Shown here piece after piece: positions 1-8,320 of a stretch of 28,502 nt of DNA. Below the pieces are notes generated by a model. That model was not told the DNA's origin, did no database searches, and saw only the letters and a list, made by a program, of their open reading frames with translations. Location of the stretch: positions 1 through 28,502 of the forward strand of contig JALVEU010000195.1 in assembly GCA_027030565.1 (NCBI GenBank). Reading direction: 5' to 3'. This DNA comes from Gammaproteobacteria bacterium (GTDB lineage Bacteria > Pseudomonadota > Gammaproteobacteria > JAJDOJ01). The position numbers and the translations under genes are program-made. Each line of letters opens with the position of its first letter. Within the stretch, counting starts at the first letter, position 1.

Positions 1-737
1 ACCAGGGCAACGAAGAGGGCAGCTACCAGCCCGGTGACGATGCCCAGCAGGAGCAGCCACCACAGGGACGAGACGGGCGCCTCGACGGCATGTGGGATTC
101 GAAAGGCGGGCTCCGGGCCGTAGATGAGTCGCGCGATCACCGCGCCGGTTACGGCGGCCAACATGATGGGGAGAAAGCGGTGTACCTCATAGCGAAGCCG
201 GAGCACCTCGATGACGAAGACGATCCCGGCCAGAGGCGTGTTGAAGGCCGCGGCGATGGCGGCTGCGGCACCGCAGCCGGCCACGATGCGGCCCTCGTGC
301 TCGTCGGGATGCATGCCGCGGGCGGCCGTGAGCGCGGCGGTGGCGCCCAGATGCACCCCGGGGCCCTCGCGGTCCACCGACTGTCCCCCCACCAGCGCGG
401 CTGCGCCTCCGAAGAACTGCACCAGGGCGTTGGACAGGGGCAGCTCGACCTTGCCCGGGCCATGGAGTCGGTGATAGACATGGACCACCCCCACCGAACG
501 CTGCTCGGGGGGGACCCGCCGCAATGCCAGCCCCAGCAGGGCGCTCACCGTCACCACCAGCGTGAACCGCGCCCAGGGGGCCAGTTCTTCGTAGGCACCC
601 ACGCGGTGTGCGGGGAGCAGCAGCACCTGGAGCTGCTCCACCGACCAGCGAAAGGCCAGGACGGCCAGAGCCGCCGCCACTCCGGCCAGTAGGCCGGAGG
701 CGACGGTGCGCAATGTCTGCGGGAACGTTACCTGCAT
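1..737 (-). CDS. ClC-family chloride channel/transporter, N-terminal part (cut by window edge)
   Basis: Inner-membrane ClC anion channel or H+/Cl- exchanger; about 245 N-terminal residues are in the window and the rest lies beyond base 1. Hydrophobic helices alternate through the visible part. The second ClC signature is present as DREGPGVHLG (residues 122-131), with the gating glutamate at about residue 124. The family usually has GREGP, so the first Gly is Asp here. The first signature, GSGIP, is not recognisable; its place holds RLHGPGKVELP (about 90-100), as I recall for a proteobacterial ClC subgroup. FNTPLAG (165-171) is also typical. The ATG at 737 lies inside the end of the SulP gene (10-11 bp overlap), so the two are probably translationally coupled, with SulP upstream. 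Channel versus exchanger cannot be decided from this part. Confidence 0.85.
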   Translation of the reverse strand, partial: MQVTFPQTLRTVASGLLAGVAAALAVLAFRWSVEQLQVLLLPAHRVGAYEELAPWARFTLVVTVSALLGLALRRVPPEQRSVGVVHVYHRLHGPGKVELPLSNALVQFFGGAAALVGGQSVDREGPGVHLGATAALTAARGMHPDEHEGRIVAGCGAAAAIAAAFNTPLAGIVFVIEVLRLRYEVHRFLPIMLAAVTGAVIARLIYGPEPAFRIPHAVEAPVSSLWWLLLLGIVTGLVAALFVAL

Positions 738-2551
738 GCAGCCGCAGTCTTGGCGGCAGCCAGCTTCTCCTCTATGGGCAGCGCCCCATAGTCGCGTTCA
801 CACTCCTCGAAGATCCGTGCCCGACAGGTTTCGCAGATCTTCTTGTCCAGCCGTCGATAGATGGAGGTGATGGCGGCGGATTTGGACTGGAACACGTTGC
901 CTGGACCGATTTCGTCCAGGGCCCCGCTCTTGTCCAGGGACTCCCAGAGCCCCTGCTTGACGTGGATCAGGTACAGGTCGCCTCCTTCGCGCCGACGCTG
1001 GCGGACTTCGCGCATGAGAGCCTCCACACCGGCCAGGTCGGCGAAGTTGATGCCCGTGCAGATCACGGCCAGATGTTTCTGATCCGGACACTGCTCGCGA
1101 ATCCGGGCAAAGGCCTCCTCGATGTGCGAGACCGAGCCGAAGAACAGCGAGCCGTCGATGCGCAGAAACTTGAGCTGTGGGCACTCGGGCAGGTCTTCGG
1201 CGCTGGAGAAGGCACGCTTGTGCAGACGGGGATCCGGGACCCGGGTGCGGATCTGGGGGCGTGAGACGCGCATCAGGTACAGGATCAGCGAAAGCATCAC
1301 GCCCAGGAAGATGGCCAGCTCCAGCTCCAGGAATAGGGCACTGAAGAAGGTCACGGCGAGTACCGCGGTCTCCTGCCGGTCGGCCTTCAGGATGTGCCGG
1401 ATCTCCTTGAAGTCGATGAGTCCCCACGCGACCATGAACAAAATACCGGCCATGGCCGCGTTGGGCAGCCAGGCCGCCCAGGGCGCCACCAGCAGGACGA
1501 TGATCGCCAGCAACGCGCCGGCGAACACCGCCGCCATCGGCGTCTTGGCGCCGGCCTGGTAGTTCAGCGCGCTGCGGTTGAACGAGCCCGTGGCCACGTA
1601 ACCCGAGAAGAAGCTACCGGCGATGTTGGACAGCCCTTGGCCGATGAATTCCTGATTGCCGTCGATGCGCTGCCCGGTGCGGATGGCGATGGAGCGAGCG
1701 ATGGACACCGCCTCCGTCAGGGCGAACAGCGTGACCGCCACCACCGAAGGCGCCAGGTGCTTGATGGCGTCCATGGCGAACTCGGGATGGGAGACCGGGG
1801 GCAGCGATTGGGGCAGTGCGCCCACCGTCTTGATGCCCAGGGCGGCCTCTCCCCCGTCGCCCCCGAACCATACGCCCAGCAACCACGCGAAAACGGAACC
1901 GCCCACCATGGCAACGATCATGTAGGGCAGACGTGGCAGGAAGCGCTTGACCAGGATGCCGCTGACCAGCGTGAACACGCTCACGGCCGTGACATAGGGA
2001 TTGATGACGTCGATCTGGTGGGCGAAGTGGATGAGGATATCGTGGAGATGCCCCCCGCGTGGAATCTCCACACCGAAGAAGTTCTTGAGCTGTTTGCTGG
2101 CGATGATGAAGGCCGCGCCGGCGGTGAAGCCCACGATCACCGAGTGGGAGATGAAGTTGACCAGGGCCCCCATACGCGCCAACCCCAGGATCAGCTCGAT
2201 CACGCCCACCATGAACGTGAGCGTGAGCGCCAGCTTCACGTAGTCGATGCTGCCGGGTTCGGCCAGGGCGCTCAGGGCCGAGAACAGGACCACCGAAGCG
2301 GCCGTCGTAGGTCCTGAGACCAGATGCCAGGAGGAGCCAAACAGTGCCGCCACGATGGCCGGCACCATCCCCGCGTACAGGCCATATTCCGGGGGCATGC
2401 CGGCGATGGTGGCGAAGGCCACGCCCTGTGGCAGCACGACGATGGCCCCCGTGAGGCCAGCGATGAAGTCTTCCCGCAGCGTGCTGCGGTTGACCATGGG
2501 CAGCCACGTGAGAAATGGCAGAAAGCGGGCGAGGCGGCTCGTTTCCGACAT
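728..2551 (-). CDS. SulP-family inorganic anion permease with STAS domain
   Basis: Inner-membrane secondary transporter of the SulP/SLC26 family (sulfate, bicarbonate or related anions), 607 residues. The N-terminal part carries the family's multi-helix transmembrane core, including LPQGVAFATIAGMPPEYGLYAG near residues 40-61 and the conserved NIAGSFFSGYVATGSFNRSA stretch around 310-330. A cytoplasmic STAS domain follows at roughly 450-560 (FLRIDGSLFFGS, then NFADLAGVEAL). The tail after the STAS domain contains CETCRARIFEEC, an unusual three-cysteine cluster that could bind a metal or act as a redox switch (inference). The ATG at 2551 is preceded by AAAGGAG at good spacing. It is the first gene of a two-gene unit with the ClC gene. 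The substrate cannot be read from sequence. Confidence 0.93.
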   Translation of the reverse strand: MSETSRLARFLPFLTWLPMVNRSTLREDFIAGLTGAIVVLPQGVAFATIAGMPPEYGLYAGMVPAIVAALFGSSWHLVSGPTTAASVVLFSALSALAEPGSIDYVKLALTLTFMVGVIELILGLARMGALVNFISHSVIVGFTAGAAFIIASKQLKNFFGVEIPRGGHLHDILIHFAHQIDVINPYVTAVSVFTLVSGILVKRFLPRLPYMIVAMVGGSVFAWLLGVWFGGDGGEAALGIKTVGALPQSLPPVSHPEFAMDAIKHLAPSVVAVTLFALTEAVSIARSIAIRTGQRIDGNQEFIGQGLSNIAGSFFSGYVATGSFNRSALNYQAGAKTPMAAVFAGALLAIIVLLVAPWAAWLPNAAMAGILFMVAWGLIDFKEIRHILKADRQETAVLAVTFFSALFLELELAIFLGVMLSLILYLMRVSRPQIRTRVPDPRLHKRAFSSAEDLPECPQLKFLRIDGSLFFGSVSHIEEAFARIREQCPDQKHLAVICTGINFADLAGVEALMREVRQRRREGGDLYLIHVKQGLWESLDKSGALDEIGPGNVFQSKSAAITSIYRRLDKKICETCRARIFEECERDYGALPIEEKLAAAKTAAACR

Positions 2552-2589
2552 GGGTGCTCCTTTGTGGATCTGGATTGAGCGGTGTTGGC

Positions 2590-2660
2590 GCCGACGGCTC
2601 CACCGCCAATAACGGAAAAATGTAATATTCTAACATGCTATGTAAGGGCATTGGAGTCCA
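2590..2660 (-). promoter_or_regulatory. A/T-rich candidate promoter/operator of the SulP-ClC unit
   Basis: A strikingly A/T-rich stretch in otherwise GC-rich DNA lies 40-110 bases before the SulP start. On the minus strand it offers TTACAT and TACATT, 15 bases apart, and the partly symmetric TTAGAATATTA. It is the natural place for the promoter, but no hexamer pair is close to consensus, so exact elements are not assigned. Confidence 0.3.
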
Positions 2661-2756
2661 AAGCTCTCCCTAGGTGTCGTGCTTCACTCCCAGCTGCAGC
2701 GGCCGGCGGCACGGTGAGGATGCAGGTCTCGATGTCCGTGCCTACGGTCTCGCGGG

Positions 2757-3135
2757 CTACTCCGGCGTGACGTCTCCCATCCGGACCACGCGACGTGCAC
2801 CCGCAGCGAGCAGTGCGCTTGCCGTCAGCACCCACACCACGGCCGGCCCTGTGGGCAGATCCAGGAGCACGGAGATGCCGAGCCCCAGCGCGTAGCCGAT
2901 GCCACCCACGGCGTAGGCGTGGGTCCAGGCCATGGGCCCCTTCAGGGCGCACGAGGCCAGGTCCGCCAGCTGCTCGCCGCCGTGGGTGTGGCCGGACAGG
3001 ACCAGCAAGCTCCCGGTGGCGGCGAGCGCGAAGGCGACACCGATGAGCGCCTCCTGGATCTCCGGCCAGCCTCGGCCCATGGGTGGTCAGGGCGAGTGGG
3101 GCGAGCAGCGCCGCGCGTCGCAGGGAAGTACGCAT
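2757..3135 (-). pseudogene. Remnant of a metal (zinc/manganese-type) ABC transporter permease
   Basis: From the ATG at 3135 (AGAGGGG upstream) the reading frame gives a hydrophobic start, MRTSLRRAALLAPLALTT. About 18 codons in, the recognisable protein continues in another frame. That second frame (ATG at 3080, 107 codons, TAG at 2757) reads WPEIQEALIGVAFALAA, then HGGEQLADL, then GYALGLGISVLLDLPTGPAVVW. In ABC-3 type (ZnuB-like) permeases these blocks are recognisable but lie far apart; here the first joins the last at about LADLASCALKG. The gene therefore appears to lack its N-terminal half and a large internal segment, and to carry a frameshift. No ATPase or binding-protein gene is nearby. 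A short expressed membrane protein from 3080 is possible but less likely. Confidence 0.6.
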
Positions 3136-3306
3136 GTGTCGATCCCCTCTGACATTGGATTGCACGATGGACCCGCGGGAGGGCGACCATTGCCCTCCGG
3201 TCACGTCCAGGAATGGGTCGGCCGGTCAGACCGGGGGTGCGCGGGCGTGGTGCGTCGATGTGGGGACCGATCCACAACCTCCTGCATCCTGAAGCGAAAG
3301 GCGTTG

Positions 3307-4770
3307 CTATTCGCGCCAGTAGTCTGGGGTCAACAGCACGAGCAGGGTGAACACCTCGAGCCTCCCTGCCAGCATGGCGAATACGGCGATCGCCTTGCCG
3401 GCGGTCGAAACGGAGGCGAAGTCGTAGGCCACTTGGCCGAGGCCCGGTCCCAGATTGTTCATGCAGGTCGCCACGGCAGAGAAGGCCGAGGGCTGGTCCA
3501 GGCCGGTGAGCATCATGAGCAGCATCAGCACGACGAACGTGGCGACGTACACCGCAAAGAAGCCCCAGATATTCTGGGCCACCCGGTGTTCGACCACCCG
3601 GTCACCCAAACGCAACGCATAGTGCGCATGGGGGTGCACCAGACGTCGGACCTCACGTACCGCTTCCCGGGTCAGCACCAGGAGGCGCATCACCTTCATC
3701 CCACCTGCAGTGGACCCGCCGCAGCCCCCCACGAAACTGACGAAGATGAGCAGCACCGGCAGGAAGGCCGGCCATTGGGAAAAGTCCGCCGTGCCGAAGC
3801 CCGTGCTGGTGACGATGGAGACCACCTCGAAGGCGCTGTTGCGCAGCGCGGGAAACGCCGCATAGAAATCGTACAGATACAAGGCCACGGTGCAGAAGCC
3901 CACGACGCCGGCCACGAACAGCAGAAACGCGCGCACCTCCACGTCGTGCCAGTAGGGACGCAGGCTCCCCGCGCGCAGGGCCAGGAAGTGGACGCTGAAG
4001 TTGATTCCTCCGGCGAACATGAAGACGATGGCGGCGATCTCCACGGCCGGGCTGTGGAAGTACCCGATACTGGCGTCGTGGGTGGAGAAGCCGCCGGTGG
4101 AGACCGTGGCCAGGCTGTGCGCGACGGCGTCGAACAGTGACATGCCGGCGAACCAGTACGCCAGTGCACAGGCGCCGGTGATCCCCACGTAGATCAGCCA
4201 CAGAGCCTGGGCCGTCTGGCGCAGCCGGGGCGTGAGGCGATCCTCCTTCATGGGGCCGGGCACTTCGGCGCGGTAGAGCTGCATGCCGCCCACCCCCAGT
4301 GCCGGAAGCACGGCCACGGCCAGCACGATGAGCCCCATGCCTCCGAACCATTGCAGCTCCTGGCGGTAGAACAGGACCGACTTGGGGAGTGCATCGAGAC
4401 CGGAGAGGACGGTGGCTCCGGTGGTGGTGAACCCAGAGGCGGCCTCGAACAGCGCGTCCACGAACCCTACGTGGGGTCCGAGAATGAAGGGGAGGGCCCC
4501 CAGGGCGCTCAGCACGGTCCAGAACAGCGCCACCACGAGAAAGCCGTCGCGTCGGCGCAACTCGGGCGGCGCCACGGCCCCCGGGGCCCAGAGGAGCAGC
4601 CCCACCAGCGAGCTCACACCCAGGCTGACCAGAAAGTGCCGCGCCTCTCCATCGGCGTACCACAGGGAGACGAGCATCGGTGGGATCATCGATGCGCTGA
4701 AGATGATGCAGAACACGCCCACGAGACGGAATACCGCCCCCAGCCGACGCGTGACGAAACGCCTCCGCAC
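3307..4770 (-). CDS. trkH: Trk-type potassium uptake protein TrkH
   Basis: Potassium-translocating membrane subunit of the Trk system, working with cytoplasmic TrkA (not in the window). The protein follows E. coli TrkH almost end to end: GFLVVALFWTVLSALGALPF, SGFTTTGATVLSGLD (first pore loop), FYRQELQWFGGMG, STGGFSTHDASIGYF (second), TSTGFGTADFSQWP (third), FVGGCGGSTAGGMKV and the C-terminal GRLEVFTLLVLLTPDYWRE. The GTG at 4770 gives 487 residues, close to the 483 of E. coli, and starts just before VTRRLGAVFRLVGVF, matching the family start. The same frame stays open further upstream, but that sequence mirrors the channel gene and is not TrkH-like. The start lies 7 bases after the stop of the upstream channel gene, indicating one transcript. 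Confidence 0.94.
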   Translation of the reverse strand: MRRRFVTRRLGAVFRLVGVFCIIFSASMIPPMLVSLWYADGEARHFLVSLGVSSLVGLLLWAPGAVAPPELRRRDGFLVVALFWTVLSALGALPFILGPHVGFVDALFEAASGFTTTGATVLSGLDALPKSVLFYRQELQWFGGMGLIVLAVAVLPALGVGGMQLYRAEVPGPMKEDRLTPRLRQTAQALWLIYVGITGACALAYWFAGMSLFDAVAHSLATVSTGGFSTHDASIGYFHSPAVEIAAIVFMFAGGINFSVHFLALRAGSLRPYWHDVEVRAFLLFVAGVVGFCTVALYLYDFYAAFPALRNSAFEVVSIVTSTGFGTADFSQWPAFLPVLLIFVSFVGGCGGSTAGGMKVMRLLVLTREAVREVRRLVHPHAHYALRLGDRVVEHRVAQNIWGFFAVYVATFVVLMLLMMLTGLDQPSAFSAVATCMNNLGPGLGQVAYDFASVSTAGKAIAVFAMLAGRLEVFTLLVLLTPDYWRE

Positions 4771-4777
4771 GCCGGCC

Positions 4778-5659
4778 TCAGCGTCGGCCTGGCCGCGGTG
4801 GGCCCATGTGCCCGGGGCGCTCCCCGGTGCGATGTGCGTGGTCCTGTGCGCGCAGCCGCGCGTCGATGGCGAGCAGCAGGTCTTCGAGCCGCTGTATACG
4901 GTGTTCGAGCTGCTCGATGCGCAGGTGTGCGGTATGCTGCTCCTGGCGCAGGTGTGCTTCTTCTTCCTTGATCTTCTCCTCCTCCTGGGAGACGAAGTAG
5001 GCCGAGATGTTGGCGGTGACCAGGGAGAACAGGCCCACACCCAACAGGATGAGCAGGCCGCCGAACAGCCGGCCCGGGCCCGAGGTGGGGACCAGATCCC
5101 CATACCCGACCGTGCTCACCGTCACCCAGGCCCACCACAGTCCGTCCCAGATCGTTTCGAAGGCGGGGTCGAGCCCCGCGATGAGCACCCCGGCCAGGAA
5201 CACGATGAGCGCCGCCACCAGCAGCGTCAGACCGAAGTGGTTACGCGCCAGGAGCTTGCGCAGAGTTGGGGAGACGCCCAGCAGCAGGGGGAGGATCAAC
5301 ACCAGGCGTACCGAGCGCAGGATCGCCACGTAAGGTTCGTAACCCCAGAGCACCGGGAGACCCACCGCGATGATCACCAGGTTGAGCCAGTTGGTGGCCA
5401 GATAGCGCCACTTGCGCTCCACCAGCCAGGTCAGCGTGGCGGTCTCGGCGAGAAAGAACAGCCACACCACGTAGTCGGTGACGCGGGTGACCAGCGGCGG
5501 CACCGCCGAGCGGGTACCCAGGTACCAGTCGATGGCCAGCCAGATGGCCAGTACGATCATGGGGCCTTCGAACCAGCGGCCCACCCTGCGGGCGAGGGGG
5601 CGCTCGTCCGGGGCGACGCCGGCCAGTCCGAACAGGGCGCTGATAGGGATCGCGCGCAT
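4778..5659 (-). CDS. Voltage-gated-type potassium channel with C-terminal coiled coil
   Basis: Inner-membrane ion channel of the six-helix type, 293 residues from the ATG at 5659. Transmembrane segments fill residues 30-225. An S4-like helix carries spaced arginines (ILRSVRLVLILP, about 113-124). The potassium selectivity filter TVGYGD is at 183-188, followed by the S6 helix. After NISAYFVSQEEE the chain becomes highly charged and heptad-like (about 225-272), a likely coiled coil for tetramer assembly, in place of an RCK/TrkA-N domain. The frame is open to 5749, but the extra 30 residues have no membrane or family character, and TGAGG lies before the ATG at 5659. It is directly upstream of trkH, so both probably serve potassium homeostasis. 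Confidence 0.88.
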   Translation of the reverse strand: MRAIPISALFGLAGVAPDERPLARRVGRWFEGPMIVLAIWLAIDWYLGTRSAVPPLVTRVTDYVVWLFFLAETATLTWLVERKWRYLATNWLNLVIIAVGLPVLWGYEPYVAILRSVRLVLILPLLLGVSPTLRKLLARNHFGLTLLVAALIVFLAGVLIAGLDPAFETIWDGLWWAWVTVSTVGYGDLVPTSGPGRLFGGLLILLGVGLFSLVTANISAYFVSQEEEKIKEEEAHLRQEQHTAHLRIEQLEHRIQRLEDLLLAIDARLRAQDHAHRTGERPGHMGPPRPGRR

Positions 5660-5723
5660 GGCCTCAGTGTATCGGCTTTGCCTCGGGCGACAAACGGCCT
5701 TGGGGGCCGCGCTCACGCCATGT

Positions 5724-6743
5724 TCAGCGCCGCGCACCTCCAGGGTCATGGGAGGCGCCTTGGAGGGCCGTGCCTGCTTCCAGGGTGGATCGTCGGTCTG
5801 CAGCCCCGGTGTGCTTCAGGAGTGCCGCCATGGCCGCTGCGTGGCCCCGCTCGATGATCTCGCCTGCCCGGTGGTAGTCCAGGAAACGAAACTCCGCCAC
5901 TGGAGGACGGATCACCAGGTCTGGGGGGTCGGCATGCAGGCGCATGCGGGTGATCTGTGCCTCCATGATGTTGTAGGCGGTCAGCAGGAGCTCGAAGATG
6001 CCTGGGGTCTCGTCTTGTTCGGTCCAGAGCCGGAACTGGTGCAGCATCTCGGTCTGCTGGCCGCCCAGAGACCCCAACAACCGCCCCAGAAAGTCCCCCA
6101 CCTTGTCCTGCGGGGGCCGACGTCTGCGGTCTCGGGCGATGCGGGACTGTACGACCCGGTCGTTGAGGTCCACGGCCACCACACGCGGGGCACCCATGGC
6201 GCGCACGACACTCACGGGTACGGGGTCCACCAGCCCCCCGTCAACCAGCAGGCGCCCCCCGCGCCGCACCGGCGTGAAGATGCCTGGTACGGCGATGCTG
6301 GCGCGCACGGCGTCGATGACGTCGCCTCGGTCGATCACCACCTCCTCACCGGAGTACACGTCCGTGGCCACCGCGCGAAACGGACGTTGCAGGTGCTCGA
6401 TGCGGTCGGTATGCAGATGGGCGCGGACGAACTCGGCCACCTTGCGGCCGTCGATGAGTCCGGAGCGCGGGAAGACCACGTCCAAGAGGGCCGCCACATC
6501 GGTCCAGTCGAAGTCCAGATAGCTGGACTCCAGATCGGCCAGGCGGCCCGCTGCATATACGGCGCCGACCAGGGCGCCGATGCTCGTGCCGGCCACCCAA
6601 CGGATGCGGAAGCCCTGCTCTTCCAGGGCGCGGATCACGCCGATGTGGGCGAGCCCCCGGGCCGAGCCGCTGCCCAGGGCGAGACCGATCTCGCCTGCGC
6701 CGGGGTCCAGGGTGTCTCGTGCGGTCTGAGGGTCGGTGGACAT
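5724..6743 (-). CDS. Patatin-like phospholipase family protein (RssA-like)
   Basis: Serine acyl hydrolase of the patatin family with a Ser-Asp dyad, 339 residues from the ATG at 6743. The oxyanion-hole motif GSGSARG is at 24-30, the nucleophile elbow GTSIG at 52-56 (Ser54), and the catalytic Asp is in DGG at 168-170. The family profile of RssA/NTE-type bacterial proteins (GLAHIGVIRALEE, ASIAVPGIFTPV) is evident. No signal peptide is seen, so the enzyme is probably cytoplasmic or peripheral to the membrane. The frame is open upstream to 6863, but that extension reads like non-coding DNA; there is no clear Shine-Dalgarno at either start. The physiological substrate is unknown. It is transcribed in the direction of the channel/trkH genes, 64 bases away. 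Confidence 0.88.
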   Translation of the reverse strand: MSTDPQTARDTLDPGAGEIGLALGSGSARGLAHIGVIRALEEQGFRIRWVAGTSIGALVGAVYAAGRLADLESSYLDFDWTDVAALLDVVFPRSGLIDGRKVAEFVRAHLHTDRIEHLQRPFRAVATDVYSGEEVVIDRGDVIDAVRASIAVPGIFTPVRRGGRLLVDGGLVDPVPVSVVRAMGAPRVVAVDLNDRVVQSRIARDRRRRPPQDKVGDFLGRLLGSLGGQQTEMLHQFRLWTEQDETPGIFELLLTAYNIMEAQITRMRLHADPPDLVIRPPVAEFRFLDYHRAGEIIERGHAAAMAALLKHTGAADRRSTLEAGTALQGASHDPGGARR

Positions 6744-6865
6744 GCTGACAGTGTCACCGCGCCGGTGGCTGCGTGCAAGGCGACTCGGATTCGGTTTACA
6801 GTGGTGTCTCTGTTCGTGTGAGGTTTGCCCACAGAAGGGCTGTGGACCAGGGGGTCGAAACACGT

Positions 6866-7279
6866 ATGCGCTGGAGCGGATTTGTCCTTTTCGCGTTGCT
6901 TCCCGCGGCTGCCGGTGCCTTCAGCGGTCCGTGGCCGTTGGAGATCATCGAGCAGTTCGACGATGCCAAGCTGGTGGTGTATGGCAGCGAGGACGACATC
7001 GCTGCCGCGCCCATGTGGAGCCCGGACCGGGGGGCGCCGCCCCTGACCATCGCCGGGGTGCTCGAGGTCTTGCAGCGCTGGGCCGAGTCCGATCCCAGGG
7101 TCTCGGCACTGCATGTGGAAGAGATCGAGCTCAAGCGCATCCCCAGGCACGTGGACCGTTGGTACTACCTGGTCCGTGCACGCGTGGAGAGTCGAACGGG
7201 GCCGCCTGTGCGGTTTTTCGCCGTGCTCATGAACGGCAAGGTGGAGCCGGCCATCCGCGAGCCCATGCCCATCAAGTAG
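6866..7279 (+). CDS. Small exported protein of unknown function
   Basis: A 137-residue protein that I do not recognise. The first 18-20 residues (MRWSGFVLFALLPAAAGAFS) form a typical signal peptide, so it is probably periplasmic. The mature part is a mixed alpha/beta sequence with PWPLEIIEQFDDAKLVVY near its start and a strand-rich end (DRWYYLVRARVESRTGPPVRFFAVLMNGKVEP). It has no cysteines and no recognisable catalytic motif. The ATG at 6866 is preferred over one at 6773 because the signal peptide begins there. It is divergent from the patatin-like gene (122 bases between starts) and convergent with the YheT-like gene. Confidence 0.7.
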   Translation: MRWSGFVLFALLPAAAGAFSGPWPLEIIEQFDDAKLVVYGSEDDIAAAPMWSPDRGAPPLTIAGVLEVLQRWAESDPRVSALHVEEIELKRIPRHVDRWYYLVRARVESRTGPPVRFFAVLMNGKVEPAIREPMPIK

Positions 7280-7288
7280 CTCGGCGGT

Positions 7289-7313
7289 CCGGCCCTCGCT
7301 GAGGCCGGCCTTT
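7289..7313 (+). terminator. Candidate terminator between convergent genes
   Basis: CCGGCC and GGCCGG arms (7289-7294 and 7303-7308) enclose an 8-base loop and are followed by CCTTT. The stem is short and the T-run weak, but it lies right after the stop of the small exported protein gene. Confidence 0.35.
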
Positions 7314-7339
7314 GCCAGTCCCGGACGCCCCTTCGGTGG

Positions 7340-8299
7340 TCACCGTGGAGCATCGTGGTCCGTCTGAAGCCACCGCACGATACGTCGTTCCAGCCAGTAG
7401 CGTCCGGGAGCCTCCACGAAACCCACGTGGCCCCCGTGGGGCGACCATTCCAAGCGGGTGTGTGGGCCGAGCTCGTTGGCCTGCGGCATGACTTCCGGGA
7501 ACATGAAGGGGTCGTCGCGGGCGTGCAGCAGCAGCGTCGGGACCCGGATTCGCGCGAGGATGGGCCGCGCACTGGCGCTCCGATAGTAGTGGTCGGCATC
7601 GCGGAATCCGTGCAGTGGGGCGGTCACCTGGTCGTCGAAACCGCGCAGGTCACGACACGCCCGGATGCGCTCTGCGGGAATCGGGAATCCGGGCCGTGCC
7701 GCCTGGAGGGCCAGGTTGCGGCGCAGCCGGGTGACCAGGTAACGGTCGTACATGCGTGAGAGGCCCCGGCGCAGGCGTCGTGCGCACAGGGCCAGGTCGA
7801 ACGGCACCGAGACGGCCACCGCCGAGTGGATGGCCACGGTAGGCCGATCCTCACCGAGCAGCCTGAGCAACGCGTTGCCACCCAGGGAGTAACCCACGGC
7901 GTGGAGGTCACGGCCGGGAAAGCGTCGCGCGAGGTGGGTGAGCACATGGGCCGGATCGTCGGTCTCGCCGGCCGTGTAACGCCGCGCCCGGCGGTTGGGC
8001 TCGCCGCTGCAGCCCCGGAAATGCATGACCACGCCCTGCAGTCCGGCCCGGGACAGAGCCGCCATGAGCCCGGCGGCATAGTGTGAGCGGCTCGATCCCT
8101 CCAGGCCGTGGAAGATCACCACCAGGGGCCCATTGCGCAGGGGGCCCCAGTCCAGATCGAGAAAGTCGCCGTCGGGCAGCTCCAGGCGTTCGCGCCGATA
8201 GACGATGCGAGGGCGCCGGAACCACACCGGCCAGAGGGTCTGCAGATGGGGGTTGCGCAGCCAGGGCGCAGGTCGGAAACTCGATCGAACGACAGTCAT
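7340..8299 (-). CDS. YheT-family alpha/beta-fold hydrolase
   Basis: Predicted esterase/hydrolase of the YheT family, 319 residues, matching E. coli YheT along its length: RNPHLQTLWP near the start, LPDGDFLDLDW, VVIFHGLEGSSRSHYA (oxyanion region, about 60-75) and VVMHFRGCSGEPNR (90-103). The nucleophile elbow is GYSLGG (136-141, Ser138). The catalytic acid is in HARDDPF (about Asp262/263), and the base is in HGGHVGF (288-294, His291). The substrate of YheT-type enzymes is not established. The ATG at 8299 is the family-consistent start; the frame runs on upstream to 8806 only because it mirrors msrB. The start is only 21 bases from the divergent msrB start, leaving little room for two ordinary promoters. 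Confidence 0.9.
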   Translation of the reverse strand: MTVVRSSFRPAPWLRNPHLQTLWPVWFRRPRIVYRRERLELPDGDFLDLDWGPLRNGPLVVIFHGLEGSSRSHYAAGLMAALSRAGLQGVVMHFRGCSGEPNRRARRYTAGETDDPAHVLTHLARRFPGRDLHAVGYSLGGNALLRLLGEDRPTVAIHSAVAVSVPFDLALCARRLRRGLSRMYDRYLVTRLRRNLALQAARPGFPIPAERIRACRDLRGFDDQVTAPLHGFRDADHYYRSASARPILARIRVPTLLLHARDDPFMFPEVMPQANELGPHTRLEWSPHGGHVGFVEAPGRYWLERRIVRWLQTDHDAPR

Positions 8300-8320
8300 C
8301 GCAACGTCGGAGCAGCAGCC

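Noticed and set aside
1394..2317. 307-codon plus-strand frame inside the SulP gene
   Set aside because: Gln/His/Arg-rich shadow of a membrane-protein gene; no start signal or motif.
2638..3204. 188-codon minus-strand frame over the permease remnant
   Set aside because: Only its first ~18 codons after the ATG at 3135 look genuine; the rest is Arg/Ala/Gly-rich out-of-frame sequence of the remnant.
4771..5103. N-terminal extension of TrkH to 5103
   Set aside because: The extra residues are the out-of-frame reading of the potassium channel's C-terminus; TrkH homology begins at the GTG at 4770.
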